From Amylostereum areolatum (lineage: Eukaryota; Basidiomycota; Agaricomycetes; Russulales; Stereaceae): 64,000 bases of DNA. Position numbers and translations under genes: made by a program. The notes under the pieces were generated by a model. The model had not been told where the DNA came from, ran no database searches, and saw only the letters and a list, made by a program, of their open reading frames with translations. Position 1 is the first letter of the stretch. Each line of letters opens with the position of its first letter. Location of the stretch: contig SAXG01000018.1 of the NCBI GenBank assembly GCA_012932865.1, positions 310,001 to 374,000 on the forward strand. The letters run 5' to 3'. Below are positions 1 through 11,357 of the stretch, piece by piece.

Positions 1-431
1 GAGCATGCGCGGAGAATGGCACCGAACTCGGCGTTTGCGCTGGCGAGACGGTCTTCGGCAACATGGGTGAGTGCCAGGCTCTTGACGTACACCGCGGAAA
101 GCTTTGGGTTCGTCGACGCGGTCCGCGCAAACAGCGAGACGGCGCGTGCGGTCTTGAGGACAACCGTGCGGTAGAGGAGGGATGCGAATACGTGGGAGAG
201 GCGCTTGTTGATAAGGCCGAGGGAGGATATGGTCGCCTTGGGAGAAGGGCGGTGGAAGCTCGGGGCTTTTATGCCGCGCTGGGGAAGAGCGAGGGAGACG
301 ATGTAGAGGAGGATTTCGGTCGGAAGGGTGTCAAAGGTGAGTGTATCTTCCGTCTTGTTGGTGATGAGGGAAAGGGAGAGACCGCGACGGCGGTGGGTGC
401 GTGTGAGGGTGAGTGTTCTAGTGGCAGTCAT
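1..431 (-). CDS. F-box-like protein, 5' part only (runs off the left edge)
   Basis: Reading the minus strand from the ATG at 431 gives 143 codons with no stop up to the window edge, so this is the N-terminal part of a longer gene. After a basic start, residues about 34-51 read DTLPTEILLYIVSLALPQ, the usual first helix of a fungal F-box, followed by a second block LINKRLSHVFASLLYRTVV typical of basidiomycete F-box/LRR-type proteins. Such proteins normally act as substrate adaptors of SCF ubiquitin ligases, but no substrate can be inferred. It is divergent to SEM1 and shares a roughly 460 bp upstream region with it. It could equally be a degenerate F-box-like protein without SCF function. Confidence 0.6.
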   Translation of the reverse strand, partial: MTATRTLTLTRTHRRRGLSLSLITNKTEDTLTFDTLPTEILLYIVSLALPQRGIKAPSFHRPSPKATISSLGLINKRLSHVFASLLYRTVVLKTARAVSLFARTASTNPKLSAVYVKSLALTHVAEDRLASANAEFGAILRAC

Positions 432-830
432 CTTGAACGTTCTCGTTCTGCGGAGACTTTTTTTCCTGGCGAGGATATAGAATGCGGAGGCAATGGATGA
501 GGAGATCCTGGGGAGGTCGCTGAGAAATACAAGACTCTTTGAACGGACTGGGGTCGGGCTAGGGTGATCTGGTTCGGGGAGAGTTCGGAAAGAGTCGGGC
601 GTAGGGGAATGTTGTCAGCGGTGTCTATAGTCTATGAATGAATTCTATGAGGGGAAGAGGAAGGAGCTGGCGAGGGACGGCGAGAGGATGAGGCGACGGC
701 TCGCAGAGTCGCACACTGCTTGCCAACTCTGGCGCGATCCCGGATTCCCCGGAACCCGACGCTCCTCCGACTCCCGACCCGAGTCACGTCACCGTTCCTG
801 TAAGACAGTGACCGTTACAGTCACGATAAC

Positions 831-867
831 ACGCGTGATGACGCGTCGCGGTCGAGCGCAGACGCGT
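831..867 (+). promoter_or_regulatory. three ACGCGT elements just upstream of SEM1
   Basis: The hexamer ACGCGT occurs at 831-836, 841-846 and 862-867, all within 65 bp of the proposed SEM1 start at 894. In yeasts this is the MCB element bound by MBF, which drives G1/S genes. The function here is inferred from the match only. The rest of 432-830 shows no further gene that I can support. Confidence 0.35.
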
Positions 868-893
868 TCCTCCGCATCTCCAAGCCCGTCACC

Positions 894-1311
894 ATGTCCG
901 CCGCCGCATCCACGTCCAAAACAGCACCGGAAGCCAAAGTCACGGACTGTAGCAAAACCAGAGGAGTCCCAGCCTCATCTTGGCGTCCTCGAGGAAGACG
1001 ACGAGTTCGAGGAGTTTGAAGCCCAAGGTGCGCTCTTCATTTCTTTCTCGATCTTCCTACCTTCTAATGGTGGAACTATCTAGATTGGGACGATTCAGAG
1101 ACTGCGTTGGCACACCTGGGAAACTCGGCACCTGGAGGAGCCAAGTCACAAGGAGACAAACTCTGGGAGGACAACTGGGACGACGATGACATTGAGGATG
1201 AGTTTAGCGTCCAGTTAAGGTGTGTGATCAATACCTTTCACGATGAAAATATCTGACATGCTCCCCAGGAATGAGTTGGCGAAGACGGGCAAGGAGCCCA
1301 TGCAGCACTAG
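894..1311 (+). CDS. SEM1: 26S proteasome lid subunit Sem1/DSS1
   Basis: This is the small acidic Sem1/DSS1 protein, a lid subunit of the 26S proteasome that also binds BRCA2-like and TREX-2 proteins. Three exons are seen, about 894-1027, 1084-1219 and 1269-1311. They contain both signature acidic/aromatic blocks: LEEDDEFEEFEAQDW and WEDNWDDDDIEDEFSVQL, followed by the C-terminal helix RNELAKTGKEPMQH and a stop. The ATG at 894 has a good context (GTCACCATGTCC) and encodes MSAAASTSKTAPEAK. That reading is one base out of frame with the conserved part, and no intron of plausible length corrects it. An in-frame ATG at 838 exists but would place promoter-like ACGCGT boxes inside the gene, so I prefer 894 plus a one-base sequence error near 935-960. 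The identity of the protein is clear; only its N-terminus is uncertain. Confidence 0.88.
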
Positions 1312-1537
1312 TCGATCGACCTTGTTTCCATACCACTTGTATTCATATTGTCCACCACAAATTCACGCCTGCTCCTTGTCCGCTCTTCGTCGGAGATTTC
1401 CTTTTTCACAGACATGTGAGGTTGTTTACCTGCTGGTAGAGTTCTGCGATCTGGATCTCCTTCTCCGAACGGGCTTAATGAATCAAGTATGCAATGGTGT
1501 ACCGATCCGACATGCTGCTCAGTAAGAATCGCATACG

Positions 1538-3250
1538 TCACGACGATATTGGTTTACACAATACGGAAGACACCACCTCCCGAAGTTCATCCATGGGCCA
1601 TTCCTCCGGCGTTCCACACTCGGTCAAATCGAGACACTCCAGCCGTTTGCCTCGTTTGTGCTTGTCCTTCGCCCACGCCTGCAGTCTCACCACCATCAGA
1701 CTATCTGGGGGGAAATAAGAAAGGTCGAACTTGGCGAATGACAGCGTAACGAGGTTATCGAGGATAGGCGACGGCCATTCCTCGTCGTGTCTCGGGAATT
1801 GCAACCCAATGTACGCGGCCTCTTTGCGCGTCCCCCGGAAGTGCTCCAGCACAGGACACCGTTCGAGGAAGCTACCCATGTCCGGCAACGAATAGATGAC
1901 CCCGTCTGTGTCCATGGACAGCGCGCGCAATCCTTCCGTGGGAAACGACCGGAAAACGCTGTCGTAGATATACTTCGGGACTCGCCAAGGGAGGATGAAC
2001 TCGAGCCGGAAGAGCACGTCAACGTCAGCCTCCGCGTCGTCCTTGAGGCGCTGGAGGTCCCAGGGATGTTTTCCCGCAATGCGGTGGGGATCGCTCATTC
2101 CGATGCAAACGACGTTGTCGACGGACCTGTCGGGGTCATCCGGGTCTCTCCGAGAAACAAGAGAGTAGAGGCTGTCTTCCCAGTCATCCGTGGGTTTTGC
2201 GATTGAGCCTTCCATAAGGAGGGCGGAAAGTGGAGGGGTAGAGGCTTGGCGAAGGCGCGTGGCGATGTATTCCATCACTTCCTGGCATTGTTCGTCTCCG
2301 TAATCGTCCGGGGAGTACAGCTTGAGCCGGAAGTGTGCGGATGGGTGAGGGGAAATCGCTCGAAGTAGGGTGGTGCATGTTTCAGCCGGGCCCACGAGAT
2401 CGATGACGGTTAGGTTGGGGAAGGGAGAAGGGGGCTCGGACGTCCGACGGTGTGGTTGTACGCAGGGGGAGAGCTCGTGGATGCGCAACGTCTCGAGGAG
2501 GGGCATACACCGAATCGCTTTCAGGAGGTCATTGGCAGAATCGTTGTTGGCTCGACGGATGTCTAGGCGAGTCAGGCCGACAAAGGATTTGAGGCATTCG
2601 ATCGCCAAGCCACATCCTTCTAATACAAGGGTGCGCAGATGAGTGGAAAAGTCCGAATAAGGTCGCAATGGTATACGAAGAATGACTCCCAGCGCCGGCA
2701 CGTTCTCTGCCAAGCGCAACGTGTGCATACGCAGACCACAGGACGATAAGTACCCTGTGAAAACTGGGGGAAACCCACAATAGCTGCGACAATCCAGCTC
2801 CTCTATATGGACGGTGCAGCTTTTGAGGAGTTTGACGATGTTGCTACTTGAAGAATATGTCGCATCAGCTTGGACAATGACGGGACCGTGTCTTGCTCGC
2901 TCCAGGATTTCTTCGTACCACTCGAAGCCAAGGGAGAAGGTGACGCGTTCCCAGAGGGAGGGGTCCAAAAGAGCGATCTCTCTCCAGCGACGGCATACGT
3001 GTGTTACATTGATCCACCCCAATCTCCCGCATTCTGGCGACGCTGGGGGGCTGATGCGGGCCAAAAGCTTGAATATATGGGTGAGAAGTTCGGGTGGCAC
3101 TTTGTAAACGATCGACAGGGCATTTTTGCGGCTCTTCAAAGCGCTGAGAGCGCCCTCGACAGATGCGATCTCTCTGTCGAGTATGCGTCGCATTGTGGTG
3201 ATTCTGTCTTGAGGTTCGTTGGCGGGTACGTTTCCTAAACGGTGAGCCAT
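1538..3250 (-). CDS. F-box protein (basidiomycete type)
   Basis: A single uninterrupted reading frame of 570 codons starts at the ATG at 3250; the open frame extends further upstream but without another ATG. Residues 18-50 form a charged helix, and residues 51-100 are the F-box: VPPELLTHIFKLLARI, then NVTHVCRRWREIALLDPSLW. The rest is a leucine-rich region with blocks such as LRTLVLEGCGL and LLETLRIHEL, as in F-box/LRR proteins. The likely role is substrate selection for an SCF ubiquitin ligase. The target is unknown. This family is greatly expanded in Agaricomycetes, so orthology should not be assumed. It is convergent with SEM1, about 230 bp apart. Confidence 0.85.
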   Translation of the reverse strand: MAHRLGNVPANEPQDRITTMRRILDREIASVEGALSALKSRKNALSIVYKVPPELLTHIFKLLARISPPASPECGRLGWINVTHVCRRWREIALLDPSLWERVTFSLGFEWYEEILERARHGPVIVQADATYSSSSNIVKLLKSCTVHIEELDCRSYCGFPPVFTGYLSSCGLRMHTLRLAENVPALGVILRIPLRPYSDFSTHLRTLVLEGCGLAIECLKSFVGLTRLDIRRANNDSANDLLKAIRCMPLLETLRIHELSPCVQPHRRTSEPPSPFPNLTVIDLVGPAETCTTLLRAISPHPSAHFRLKLYSPDDYGDEQCQEVMEYIATRLRQASTPPLSALLMEGSIAKPTDDWEDSLYSLVSRRDPDDPDRSVDNVVCIGMSDPHRIAGKHPWDLQRLKDDAEADVDVLFRLEFILPWRVPKYIYDSVFRSFPTEGLRALSMDTDGVIYSLPDMGSFLERCPVLEHFRGTRKEAAYIGLQFPRHDEEWPSPILDNLVTLSFAKFDLSYFPPDSLMVVRLQAWAKDKHKRGKRLECLDLTECGTPEEWPMDELREVVSSVLCKPISS

Positions 3251-3967
3251 TCGTGTGTTCACGGTCGTGGACCAAAACTGGTCTGACTCCACGCTGTCAA
3301 GTCGTTAATATGCGCGAGATACATACGTTTTGAAGAAGTACACACCTCATTTGGAATCTAGTCGGTCCAAAATTGGGGATGTGTGTATAATAGTCTTGGT
3401 AATAGAAGGCAGAAACGAACTGCGATGGAGGGACGATAGCAAAACGGCCGATTTCAAGATGAAAGTTTAATTTGGGTGGTGTTTGTTTCACGTGTCGTGC
3501 TACGGTTCCACGTCCTCATTTGAAGGTTGCTGGCGAACTCTTTCAGCCGTATGTGTTTGAACTCAATCCCCCCCGTCTGCCTACGGCAGATTGAGTACAT
3601 TTCATGCCACTATGGCAAGCCTAGGGGGAGGGGGGGACAAGGAAAAAGGAAAAAATGAGACAGTTCACAACGTGGCCGTCATGCATTGTCATGCAACTAT
3701 AAAGTTGGTCACACAGTCGAGACGGCCGCCCAGCTCCAAAAAATGCAGACGATAGCTATATGATTATAAGTACTACTAGCAGCTGGGCCCATAGGCAAGT
3801 CGGTGCGAACATTTGAGACTCAGAGGCCTCAGGCCTGTGACGAATTTCAGTAAGTGGGCCAAATACACGAGGTCAAAAGAACCTTACCTTCCACCCAAGG
3901 CTGGTCGTCATGAAACTATCGTATGTCATCGTACACATACACGTACATAGCCGTTACAAGTTGTCGT
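3251..3967. other. intergenic, no gene seen
   Basis: This is upstream of the F-box gene and downstream of the seven-helix gene. It contains C-runs and G-runs (around 3566-3572 and 3626-3636), but no open frame with coding character was recognised. Confidence 0.5.
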
Positions 3968-5468
3968 TCATTCGTATTCTTTCTGAGACGTATTGGAATG
4001 TGACAAGGAATGCATGTCCCCGAGCTGAATGTCCGCGTATTGCCTCGATCCTGCCCTGCTTCCCCAGACAGTCTCGTTATTGGCGAATCCAATGGGGATG
4101 TTGGCCTCTTCTCCATTCGGACAGGTTGTGGTTGTGATGGTGGACCAAGTGGAGGGGAGAAGAGACTTCTTCGAATGGACCAGGACGGTGATGCCAGTCG
4201 GGTAAATGCCCTGGAAGGCGGTGAGCATCTGAACCCGCTGGATAGGCTAATTTACGCCTACCGCGACAACGCTAGTGAGGTACTCGACCATCGTAAACGC
4301 GAACCTTGAGCCGGATTTTGCCTGAAGTCTCTGACTCAAACCCGGGATGCTCATCAGCAGCTGAAGGACCTGGCAGGCAAGTTAGCCCGAGTTCGCTGTG
4401 GCAAATTGTGGAGACGATCGTACAAAGAACAGGAAGTATAGGAGTCCCGTCTCCACGAGGATGGCAGCGACCTTTTCAACCTTCGTCCTCCTTGTTGATT
4501 CAAATAGTGTCGCCTTGATTGAACGTCGGTACATCCTGTCGAGAAGGGTCTCAGCCACGACATAACCCGAGGTTAAAACGACTTCAAATCTCACCAAGCC
4601 TTCAAGCCAATCAAGAAGGTAGCCACCGCGGTAGTGATGACCGCGGTACAATACGTGGTTATCTGGATGTTCCTACAGAACGCTGGTTTCTGGAATATAC
4701 CGAGGGCTTCCGTCTCCGAGCTGCTATGGGCGACGCAGTATGTCATCAATATCGACGCTACTGTAGGAGGGATTTGAAGGTCAAAGAACTAATCATATGC
4801 GGATGATTGAGCGTACGCACTCACGGAGGCTAGCAGCGACAAACACGGGAGGATTACGACAAACTTCTCTCTGCCTATCGACCAAAAAGCGTATACACGC
4901 CAGATTATAACAGCATCCCCAATATTGGACTGCATTATGGTTTGTGAGCGATTGAATGAGATCTGCATATGCCGTGCCGATGACTACATACCATGTAGGA
5001 GTAAAGCATGGCTTGAATGGATGTGAAGTGGAAGATACGGGTCAGCGCATTGTTGTACTTCGTCTCGAGATCGCCGCCGGGACCATCCACGAGGGTCATC
5101 CTGGCCTCTGACACGAAGTTCACAAGGTCGATTATCCAGTTCACTGTGGCCAGAACAAACATAATCGTGATCGCAGCCAAAATGGACACAGAGATTTTGG
5201 TGAAGCCCTTTCGACTATACACCACACAAATTCGTCAGGACGGGTTCAGGCACCAAAGGAGAAAGACGTACATAAAGATGTGCCCTGCTTTGCCGGCCAA
5301 GATAGCGTAAACAGCTGCGCAAAAAACAGATCTGTGTGAGCGTCGTGTGCCACAGAGAAGTGGTATGGAGGAAATACCCAAAAGAAACGATTCTACAGCG
5401 ATGCAGACACCATTTTGGACAATATCATACCCAATCGCACTAAGGACTGTCGTATCCGTTGAGGACAT
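3968..5468 (-). CDS. seven-helix integral membrane protein, function unknown
   Basis: Seven or so short exons splice into one hydrophobic protein. Exon 1 (5378-5468) begins MSSTDTTVLSAIGYDIVQNG. Later exons give the helices VYAILAGKAGHIF, ISVSILAAITIMFVLATVNW, the motif SNIGDAVIIWRVYAFW, a fifth helix VITTAVATFLIGLKAW, and VAAILVETGLLYFLFFV followed by LQLLMSI. The last exon contains AFQGIYPTGITVLVHSKKS and a hydrophilic tail to the stop at 3968. The IGDA-W-R block and the ESG/ETG-LLY helix are hallmarks of a large Agaricomycete family of predicted seven-transmembrane proteins. No biochemical function is established for it. The last intron (near 4225-4280) is short and its edges are uncertain. 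A TATTTAAA box lies about 75 bp upstream on the coding strand. Confidence 0.75.
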
Positions 5469-7158
5469 CCAGAGATTGGGAGTGTGAAGGGAGTGGCTAA
5501 GTTGATAGGGGGAGCAAGGTGAGTGGCGCTGACGCTGACAGGTTTAAATACGGAGCGCTTCCCACAAGAAGCCCCGAGAAGTTCTGCCCCGTGGCCGGAA
5601 TATAGACCTAAGACAGCAGAAGATACGGCATGTTGGGCGCAGTGCGCCCGTTGCTTGATGCCATCGTAGATACTACTATCTAGTGTCAGTAAGCGAAGAC
5701 TCGTGGGTTAAGGGGTACTACTCAGCTAGTAGGTTATGGCCAGGCTGTCGAGAAACCGAAATGCATGATTTTCAGAAGCTACGCAAACCTGAGAACGGAA
5801 ACAAGGGAGAGCTGGGTGGTCAGTAATGGCAGTCGGAATGTCGACACCCTCCCTCGGCGCATTGGATAGCAGTGTTTGGAAGCCTTGTGACTGCATAGGA
5901 CTGCATAGACCATCGCTGACCATCGATCATCATGCACATGTGGGCTGTGGCGCCCAGCATACATCGACGTCGCGTTGGAATGAGCGAATCGAGGGTGCGT
6001 TTGAGCAGTTTATTATGGAAATGTAGAGTCGACGACTCGAAGGCGGCCTTTGTTCAACCGCCCCGCCTACTCTGTGCTGTCCCTAGAAAAGAAGGTCGGA
6101 GCTTCAATTTTCTTGACAGCCGATCAACGTTCAACAGTTGTTCATTGTTGTGACTTGCAGATCCTTGCAGATTCTCTCGCGCCCTTTCGAAACCCATCGT
6201 CAGTCTCGTCGTCCTTTACTCGTCCCATAGACTATACTGGCCTATCCCAACGCAATTTCCTGAGATGGCCCAGAAGTGGAGCGCTGACCGTTCGTAACGG
6301 TCGCCGCAAGGATCTGCAAGAACCAAATGAGTCGGCGTAGAATCGATACTTTAGGAGGCTGGGACTCGGCGCTCAGCGCTCAGCGCCATGGAGTCCTCCC
6401 GTTTCACTAACTGTCGGGGTCATACAGCATTTTCGCGCGCGTTAGTCGTGGGTTTCTACTTACCCTTTCTAGGGACTTGCTTTTCTATTCGTTCTGACCA
6501 TCAACAACGCCTCAATGTAAACAAGTTTTACCAATGGCTTGTGGCCTTCTTCTCGAGCGGTGATGGCGGACCACTCAAACTCTATTACCGTACGTCAGCC
6601 AGCGGCATTCCGTGCGCATAGCAAACCCACCTGCCACCTAGGTATACTTAGCGTCCACTGGTTGTACTTACTTGCATGCTGATGGATGAGTCCTCGTACC
6701 CGTAGTTATGGGTGTGCAAATAGGTGGATCTTTTCGCTGGATGCTCCATACGGACCAAGACCATAGTGCTCAATTGTTTGTATTGGCGGTTTTTGCGGCT
6801 AGGAAAATACCCTTGACCGTCCTGGTCAGGCTTCCTACACAGCTGTCCATCTCTCACATACCACTTAATCTTTAGCATCTGTTGAGGAAGTTTTCTCTTC
6901 CGCTCGACATGAACAACACAAGGTTGCGTTCGTCTTCACGGCCGTGTTCCTCCTCGGGTCCCGACTTGCTCCCATCTTGTGATCTTCGGGAGAAGCGTCG
7001 CAGCAGCGCTCCCAGATGATGGCGTGACGTCATACATTGGGCGAGCTGTTCGTTCCAGATGCCAATGAGTGAGTCAGCCGGGACAGTGGACACCATATAA
7101 ACCTGAGGACATCAAGACGCCACCAGGAAGCACTCGTTGCTGCCTTTCCTTCTTTACC
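5469..7158. other. intergenic, mostly featureless
   Basis: Only short overlapping frames in all directions occur here, with no family motif and no chain of exons with consistent splice sites. I see no supportable gene. The last 70 bp form the promoter of the cupin gene. Confidence 0.45.
7096..7100 (+). promoter_or_regulatory. TATA-like box of the DUF985 cupin gene
   Basis: The sequence ACCATATAAACC places a TATAA core about 60 bp upstream of the ATG at 7159. The assignment rests on position and sequence only. Confidence 0.4.
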
Positions 7159-7923
7159 ATGCCCGCATACAGCTATCCATCGACCAACACAGAGCTTGTT
7201 CGTGATCTCTCCCTCCTGGATCATTCAGAGGGCGGTGAGTACGCCGTGAAACCTTGACTAGCGTAAGTATGGCCAATTCATCATACTAACGTTTCAGGGT
7301 TCTTCGTCGAGACGGACCGTCAGGAAGCACAGGTTCCCAGCCCATTTGCCAGTTCGTTCAATGGCCCTTTCCACGAACATCGTACCGTCAGCTGACAGGA
7401 AGAGACAGATGGCGAACAGCGTTCACTTGCGACCACCATATTCTACTTGCTGACATACAAAGAGCCTCGTGGCGTCTTCCACATAAATAAATCCGTGGTG
7501 CGCCTTCTTTCCGACTTTGACTGGGCAAGCATGCCCACATGCTGGCTCTAGACTATGCACGTCCTGAATCAAGGCCGCGCCACCTACACCCTCATCACAC
7601 CTCCAGCGACCCACAACGACGTTCCCAAGATAGAGTATGTCACTATGGGTACCGACACCGCCGCTGGCGAACGACGTCAACTCATGGTTGGAACCGGGGT
7701 TTGGAAGATGTCGCAAATCCCACAAGGCGACCTCAACTCTGCTAAGGCCGGGGGAGAGCAAGAGCAGGAAAAGACCGGATGTCTGGTCACGGAGGTTGTG
7801 ACGCCGGGGTTTGCTTGGGAGGACCACAAGTTTATGACGCAGAACGAGCTGGAAGGATTGTTCGATGGGGTCAAGGGAGGGCAGGAGATCGTCAAAGAGC
7901 TGAGTTCATACGTGAAAAAGTGA
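7159..7923 (+). CDS. DUF985 cupin-fold protein (YML079w-like)
   Basis: Four exons, 7159-7234, 7298-7351, 7409-7497 and 7552-7923, join in frame to a 196-residue protein. The start MPAYSYPSTNTELVRDLSLL is followed by EGGFFVETDRQEAQVPSPFA, NGEQRSLATTIFYLLT, GVFHINKS and VLNQGRATYTLITP. These are the conserved blocks of the DUF985 family, whose members fold as small RmlC-like cupins. The C-terminal half carries VGTGVWKMSQIP and CLVTEVVTPGFAWEDHKFM, also typical. The yeast homologue has no proven activity, so the function is unknown. The exon 2/3 junction was chosen because it restores the family sequence PSPFA-NGEQRSLATT; another splice choice would include an in-frame stop. It lies head-to-tail before the CREG-like gene, about 330 bp away. 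Confidence 0.85.
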
Positions 7924-8250
7924 TTATCTCACCGTTTTCCTGGAAGTTACACATTATGTTACGCTGTACGAGATATATGGAACCTTTCCCTTCCGCCGTG
8001 TAGCGCGTGAGCAGAGCACTCTGACAGAGTGAGCTGGACTGTGGCACCGGCTTGTAGCGACGGTATCATCTCTTCATTTGGACAGTTCAAGGTTGCCGGC
8101 CTCGCCGCCTTGGAGCTCCTTCATCCTCAGTCCTCCAAGCTTGCTTTCTGCTTGCTCCCGTCTCCTGCAGATCTCACAGTGTATTCCTCAAATAGTTGCC
8201 CTTGACTTCGCCTGCGGCCACTTGATTTCTGCCCCAACTGCAACACCGAC
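7924..8250. other. intergenic between the cupin and CREG-like genes
   Basis: No gene is seen here; it should contain the cupin 3' end and the promoter of the next gene. Confidence 0.5.
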
Positions 8251-9209
8251 ATGTTATCTTGGCTCTTTTCGCTGTTATTGCTCGCAAGCGCAATCACTCG
8301 CACCCACGCCTGGGAAACCGTCGAGGAGGCTGGTCTGTTCTGTATCGTGTAATCGTAGACCCTTTCGTTGACGGGCGTCCAGCTGCGATATCTCGACGGA
8401 TCCTGGCGACGTCTTCAAGCTCGGTAGGAACGATGGCGACCGTCTTTCCCGACGACCATCCAACACTTGCTGGTGTGTTCGTGTCTTTACCTTGGCCTGG
8501 AACACATGACTGACCCATACACCAGGTCAACCTTACGCCATGCAAGAATACTACGCCAAGTGAGTTGCATGCTTCGCACCTCTAACCCCAGATCAAGTCT
8601 GACATATCTTTCTGGACAGTTGCTACACCAATGGCTCGCTCGCACTCATCTTCCTCCCTATCTCTCGCCACAGTAGGAATATCCTGCACTCTCCAACCCG
8701 GTCCGCCTCCATCTCTGTCTGGAGCGATCCCCCGGCCGCAGCGAAGGCTCGCGTGTCGCTCATGGGGACGGTGGAGATCATGCGCACGGACGATCCCGAC
8801 GGGCAGACCCTGAAGGAGTGCTACCTGAACCAACACCCCGATGCGGTCGAGTGGATTCCAGGAGACGACGAGGGCGCACATTTGGTGAGTATTCGTTTGC
8901 TTCGAGGAATGCGAGATGTGACCTGACCGGTGGTCTTACAGGCGTACTGGGCGCGTTTCGACCCTCATGTGAGAGTTCATTCAATGGGGTTTCTAAACAT
9001 GAAATTTATATGACGGCTTTTAGACCGTGTACTTTGTTGGTGGCTTCGGCGAGTGCGTATGCCAGCTACATTCTTTCGACTCTAGCCACTCACACGCCTG
9101 TGGACACAGCGAACACTATATCGGATACATTCCCCTCGAGAAGTACCAAGCTGCCAGCCCGAAGCTCAGCGGTGGTCGACTTTTCGCTCAGCAGGAGCGA
9201 TACTTCTGA
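8251..9209 (+). CDS. secreted CREG-like FMN-binding split-barrel protein
   Basis: Seven exons (8251-8332, 8383-8472, 8526-8559, 8620-8884, 8942-8968, 9024-9052, 9110-9209) join in frame to 208 residues. Residues 1-20 form a signal peptide (MLSWLFSLLLLASAITRTHA). The mature protein contains SSVGTMATVFPDDHPTLAG, NGSLALIFLPISRHSRNIL, SASISVWSDPP, ARVSLMGTVEI and HYIGYIPLEKYQAASPKL. These match the CREG family (cellular repressor of E1A-stimulated genes), secreted glycoproteins with a pyridoxamine-phosphate-oxidase-like split barrel. CREG proteins are usually thought to have lost oxidase activity, so a catalytic role is not claimed. Two exons are only 27 and 29 nt long. The gene is convergent with the MFS transporter gene. 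Confidence 0.87.
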
Positions 9210-9479
9210 ACATATTCCTTTCAATGACTTTCCATTCCACCGTAGAGGGAACTTCGTTCACGCACGTCTGTACGTATATCTTTTCAGCATTATATAGCAA
9301 ACAAATGGATCCTGTATTAGTACCATTGTTACGACATCTTACGACCGTGGAAATACACCAACTTATAGCCCGTTCTTACCATGCTTCTCGCTGCGAGTGT
9401 CGTAAAATCGTGGGATCGTTATATGTATATTACAAGAAGCACAGGATAACCACACAAGGGAGAGCTCCCTCCGCTCATT

Positions 9480-11357
9480 TTACAGGTAATATCTGAAGTT
9501 GGGATGCCTGTTCATACCAGTAAGTGAGCACGGACATCCAAACCAGTAGCGAGAAAGAAGACCCACCTATCTCCCAACTCTCCCAACTCCTCTCCCAGCA
9601 TATCCCCCTTTCCGATCCTCGCCTTCTCCTGATCGACGGCCTCCCTATCCCTCTTCGCGTTGTCCCTTCTATAGCTCCACCAAAGCGCCGTTCCCGCTAT
9701 GAGCGCAAGCGCGTACGCGCCAACATTGATAGCGTGGCCCTGGACGTAGCGCGGCGCCCACTCGGCGCGGTAAATTTGCCCCGAAATCGCCCCGCCAATG
9801 TTGCCAATGGAGAAAACGAGTCCGCTCGCGGCGGCACGCTTATTCGAGCCAGCGACATTGGACGAAAGCCAGGCCCAGATGATCGAGATGGGCACGAACC
9901 TGTCGCAAATGGAGTCAATCATTTCGACAAATGAAGGAACAGGCGGAGAATTTGGAGGGGTGTGGACGTACATGAACATGATGAAGAAAAACATGACATA
10001 GCGCACGACGAGGTTCGTCGCGACCATAAGCACAATGAGTGCAGCGAGCGTGACTCCAATCGCGCCCACATAATGCCAATACCGTCTCCCGAACTTATCG
10101 ATCGACCATCCAGCCGTCAATACTATCACAAAGCCGAACCCATACGGCGGGCAGGCCATCAGCGTCGCCGTCGTGCCCTTATATCCCAAGCCAACGACGA
10201 CAGAGGGCAGAGACAGAATGACGCTGTACACAGGGATGTAGGTCGCGAGGAAGACGACACCCCAGAGGTACGTGCGCCAGTCCTTGAACGCGGACAGGAT
10301 CTGCGTGCGCGAGAATGTTTCCGTTGCTTTGAGCGCGCGGTCGGCTTCGTTCGCGAGGAGCACGATATCGCGCTCGCGCGCGGTGAGAAAGGGTGCGGTG
10401 TCGGGGTAGGCGACCATGTAGATGTAGGCGAGAAGCCCAAAGCCGGCGGTAATGCAGCCTTCGACGATGTAGATCCATCTGAGGGTACGTCAGGATTCGG
10501 ACAAGCGGAACGTCAAGCGGTCAAATACAAACTTACCTCCAGCCTTCAATCCCGTGCTTGCCATCAAGCGAATGGATGGCGGTCGCCAGTAGACCACCGA
10601 ACGCGCCTGTAACCTGCTCTGGCTGTTCAGCGTCATCGTGAGTCAAAGAGAACAAGATGTTCCCACCGAAACGGAGCTGTAGAGGACAGCATACCGGCGC
10701 CCCTGCATAGGGCGAGGGTACCAACATCCCACTGTGATATCCCATGTCAATAAAACAAGTCACAATGTCTGGATGAAGTTCGTACACCAATAGATCAAGC
10801 CAGGTAGGAACCCAGCTTCCGCGAGGCCCAAGAAGAATCGGATCGCGATGAGCCCCGAAGGCGACTGCACGACGGAGAACAACGCGCACACGACACCCCA
10901 AAGCACCTATCCCGCACCGCACATCGTCAACACACCATTCCAGGAAGTCGTGAAGAAAGAAACGCACCGTCAGGGAAGGAATATAATATTTTGGGTTGAC
11001 GCGCTTGAGGATGACATTCGACGGAGTTTCGAAGATGACGTATCCGACGAAGAAGATGGACAGTGCGAGGTTGTACTGGTTGTTGTTCAACCCGAGGGAC
11101 GCGAACATGCCGAGTACCTTTGCATTGCCAATGTTTGCCCTATGCAGACAGCCTTTAGCAAGTAGTGACCGTGGAACACAACGCGTACACACCTGTCGAT
11201 ATAAGAAGCAAGATAAAGCAGGCACGCCACAGGCATGATGTGCCAATCCACCTTCCTCCACGCTCGTTCGATTTCCTCCGGGCTATACGACTCGAGCGGA
11301 TCGCGCGCCTCAGGAGGACGGCGCACGCAAGCTATAGTTATCCTTCTCGTCCGACAT
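9480..11357 (-). CDS. MFS transporter, DAL5/TNA1-type anion:cation symporter
   Basis: Eight exons on the minus strand encode a 12-helix major facilitator of the allantoate/nicotinate/phthalate symporter group. The diagnostic start of the family is visible: DWHIMPVACLLYLASYIDR, spliced to ANIGNAK, then NLALSIFFVGYVIFETPSN. Further on come IRFFLGLAEAGFLPGLIYW, WYPRPMQGRRYAVLYSS, the second-half helices (YLWGVVFLATYIPVYSV, GWSIDKFGRRYWH), IGNIGGAISGQIY and the C-terminal ELGD-RHPNFRYYL. The protein sits in the plasma membrane and probably imports a small organic anion, but the substrate cannot be told from sequence. The ATG at 11357 (MSDEKDNYSL) is one base out of frame with the conserved body, so the N-terminus probably hides a one-base error near 11325-11345. 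Confidence 0.85.
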
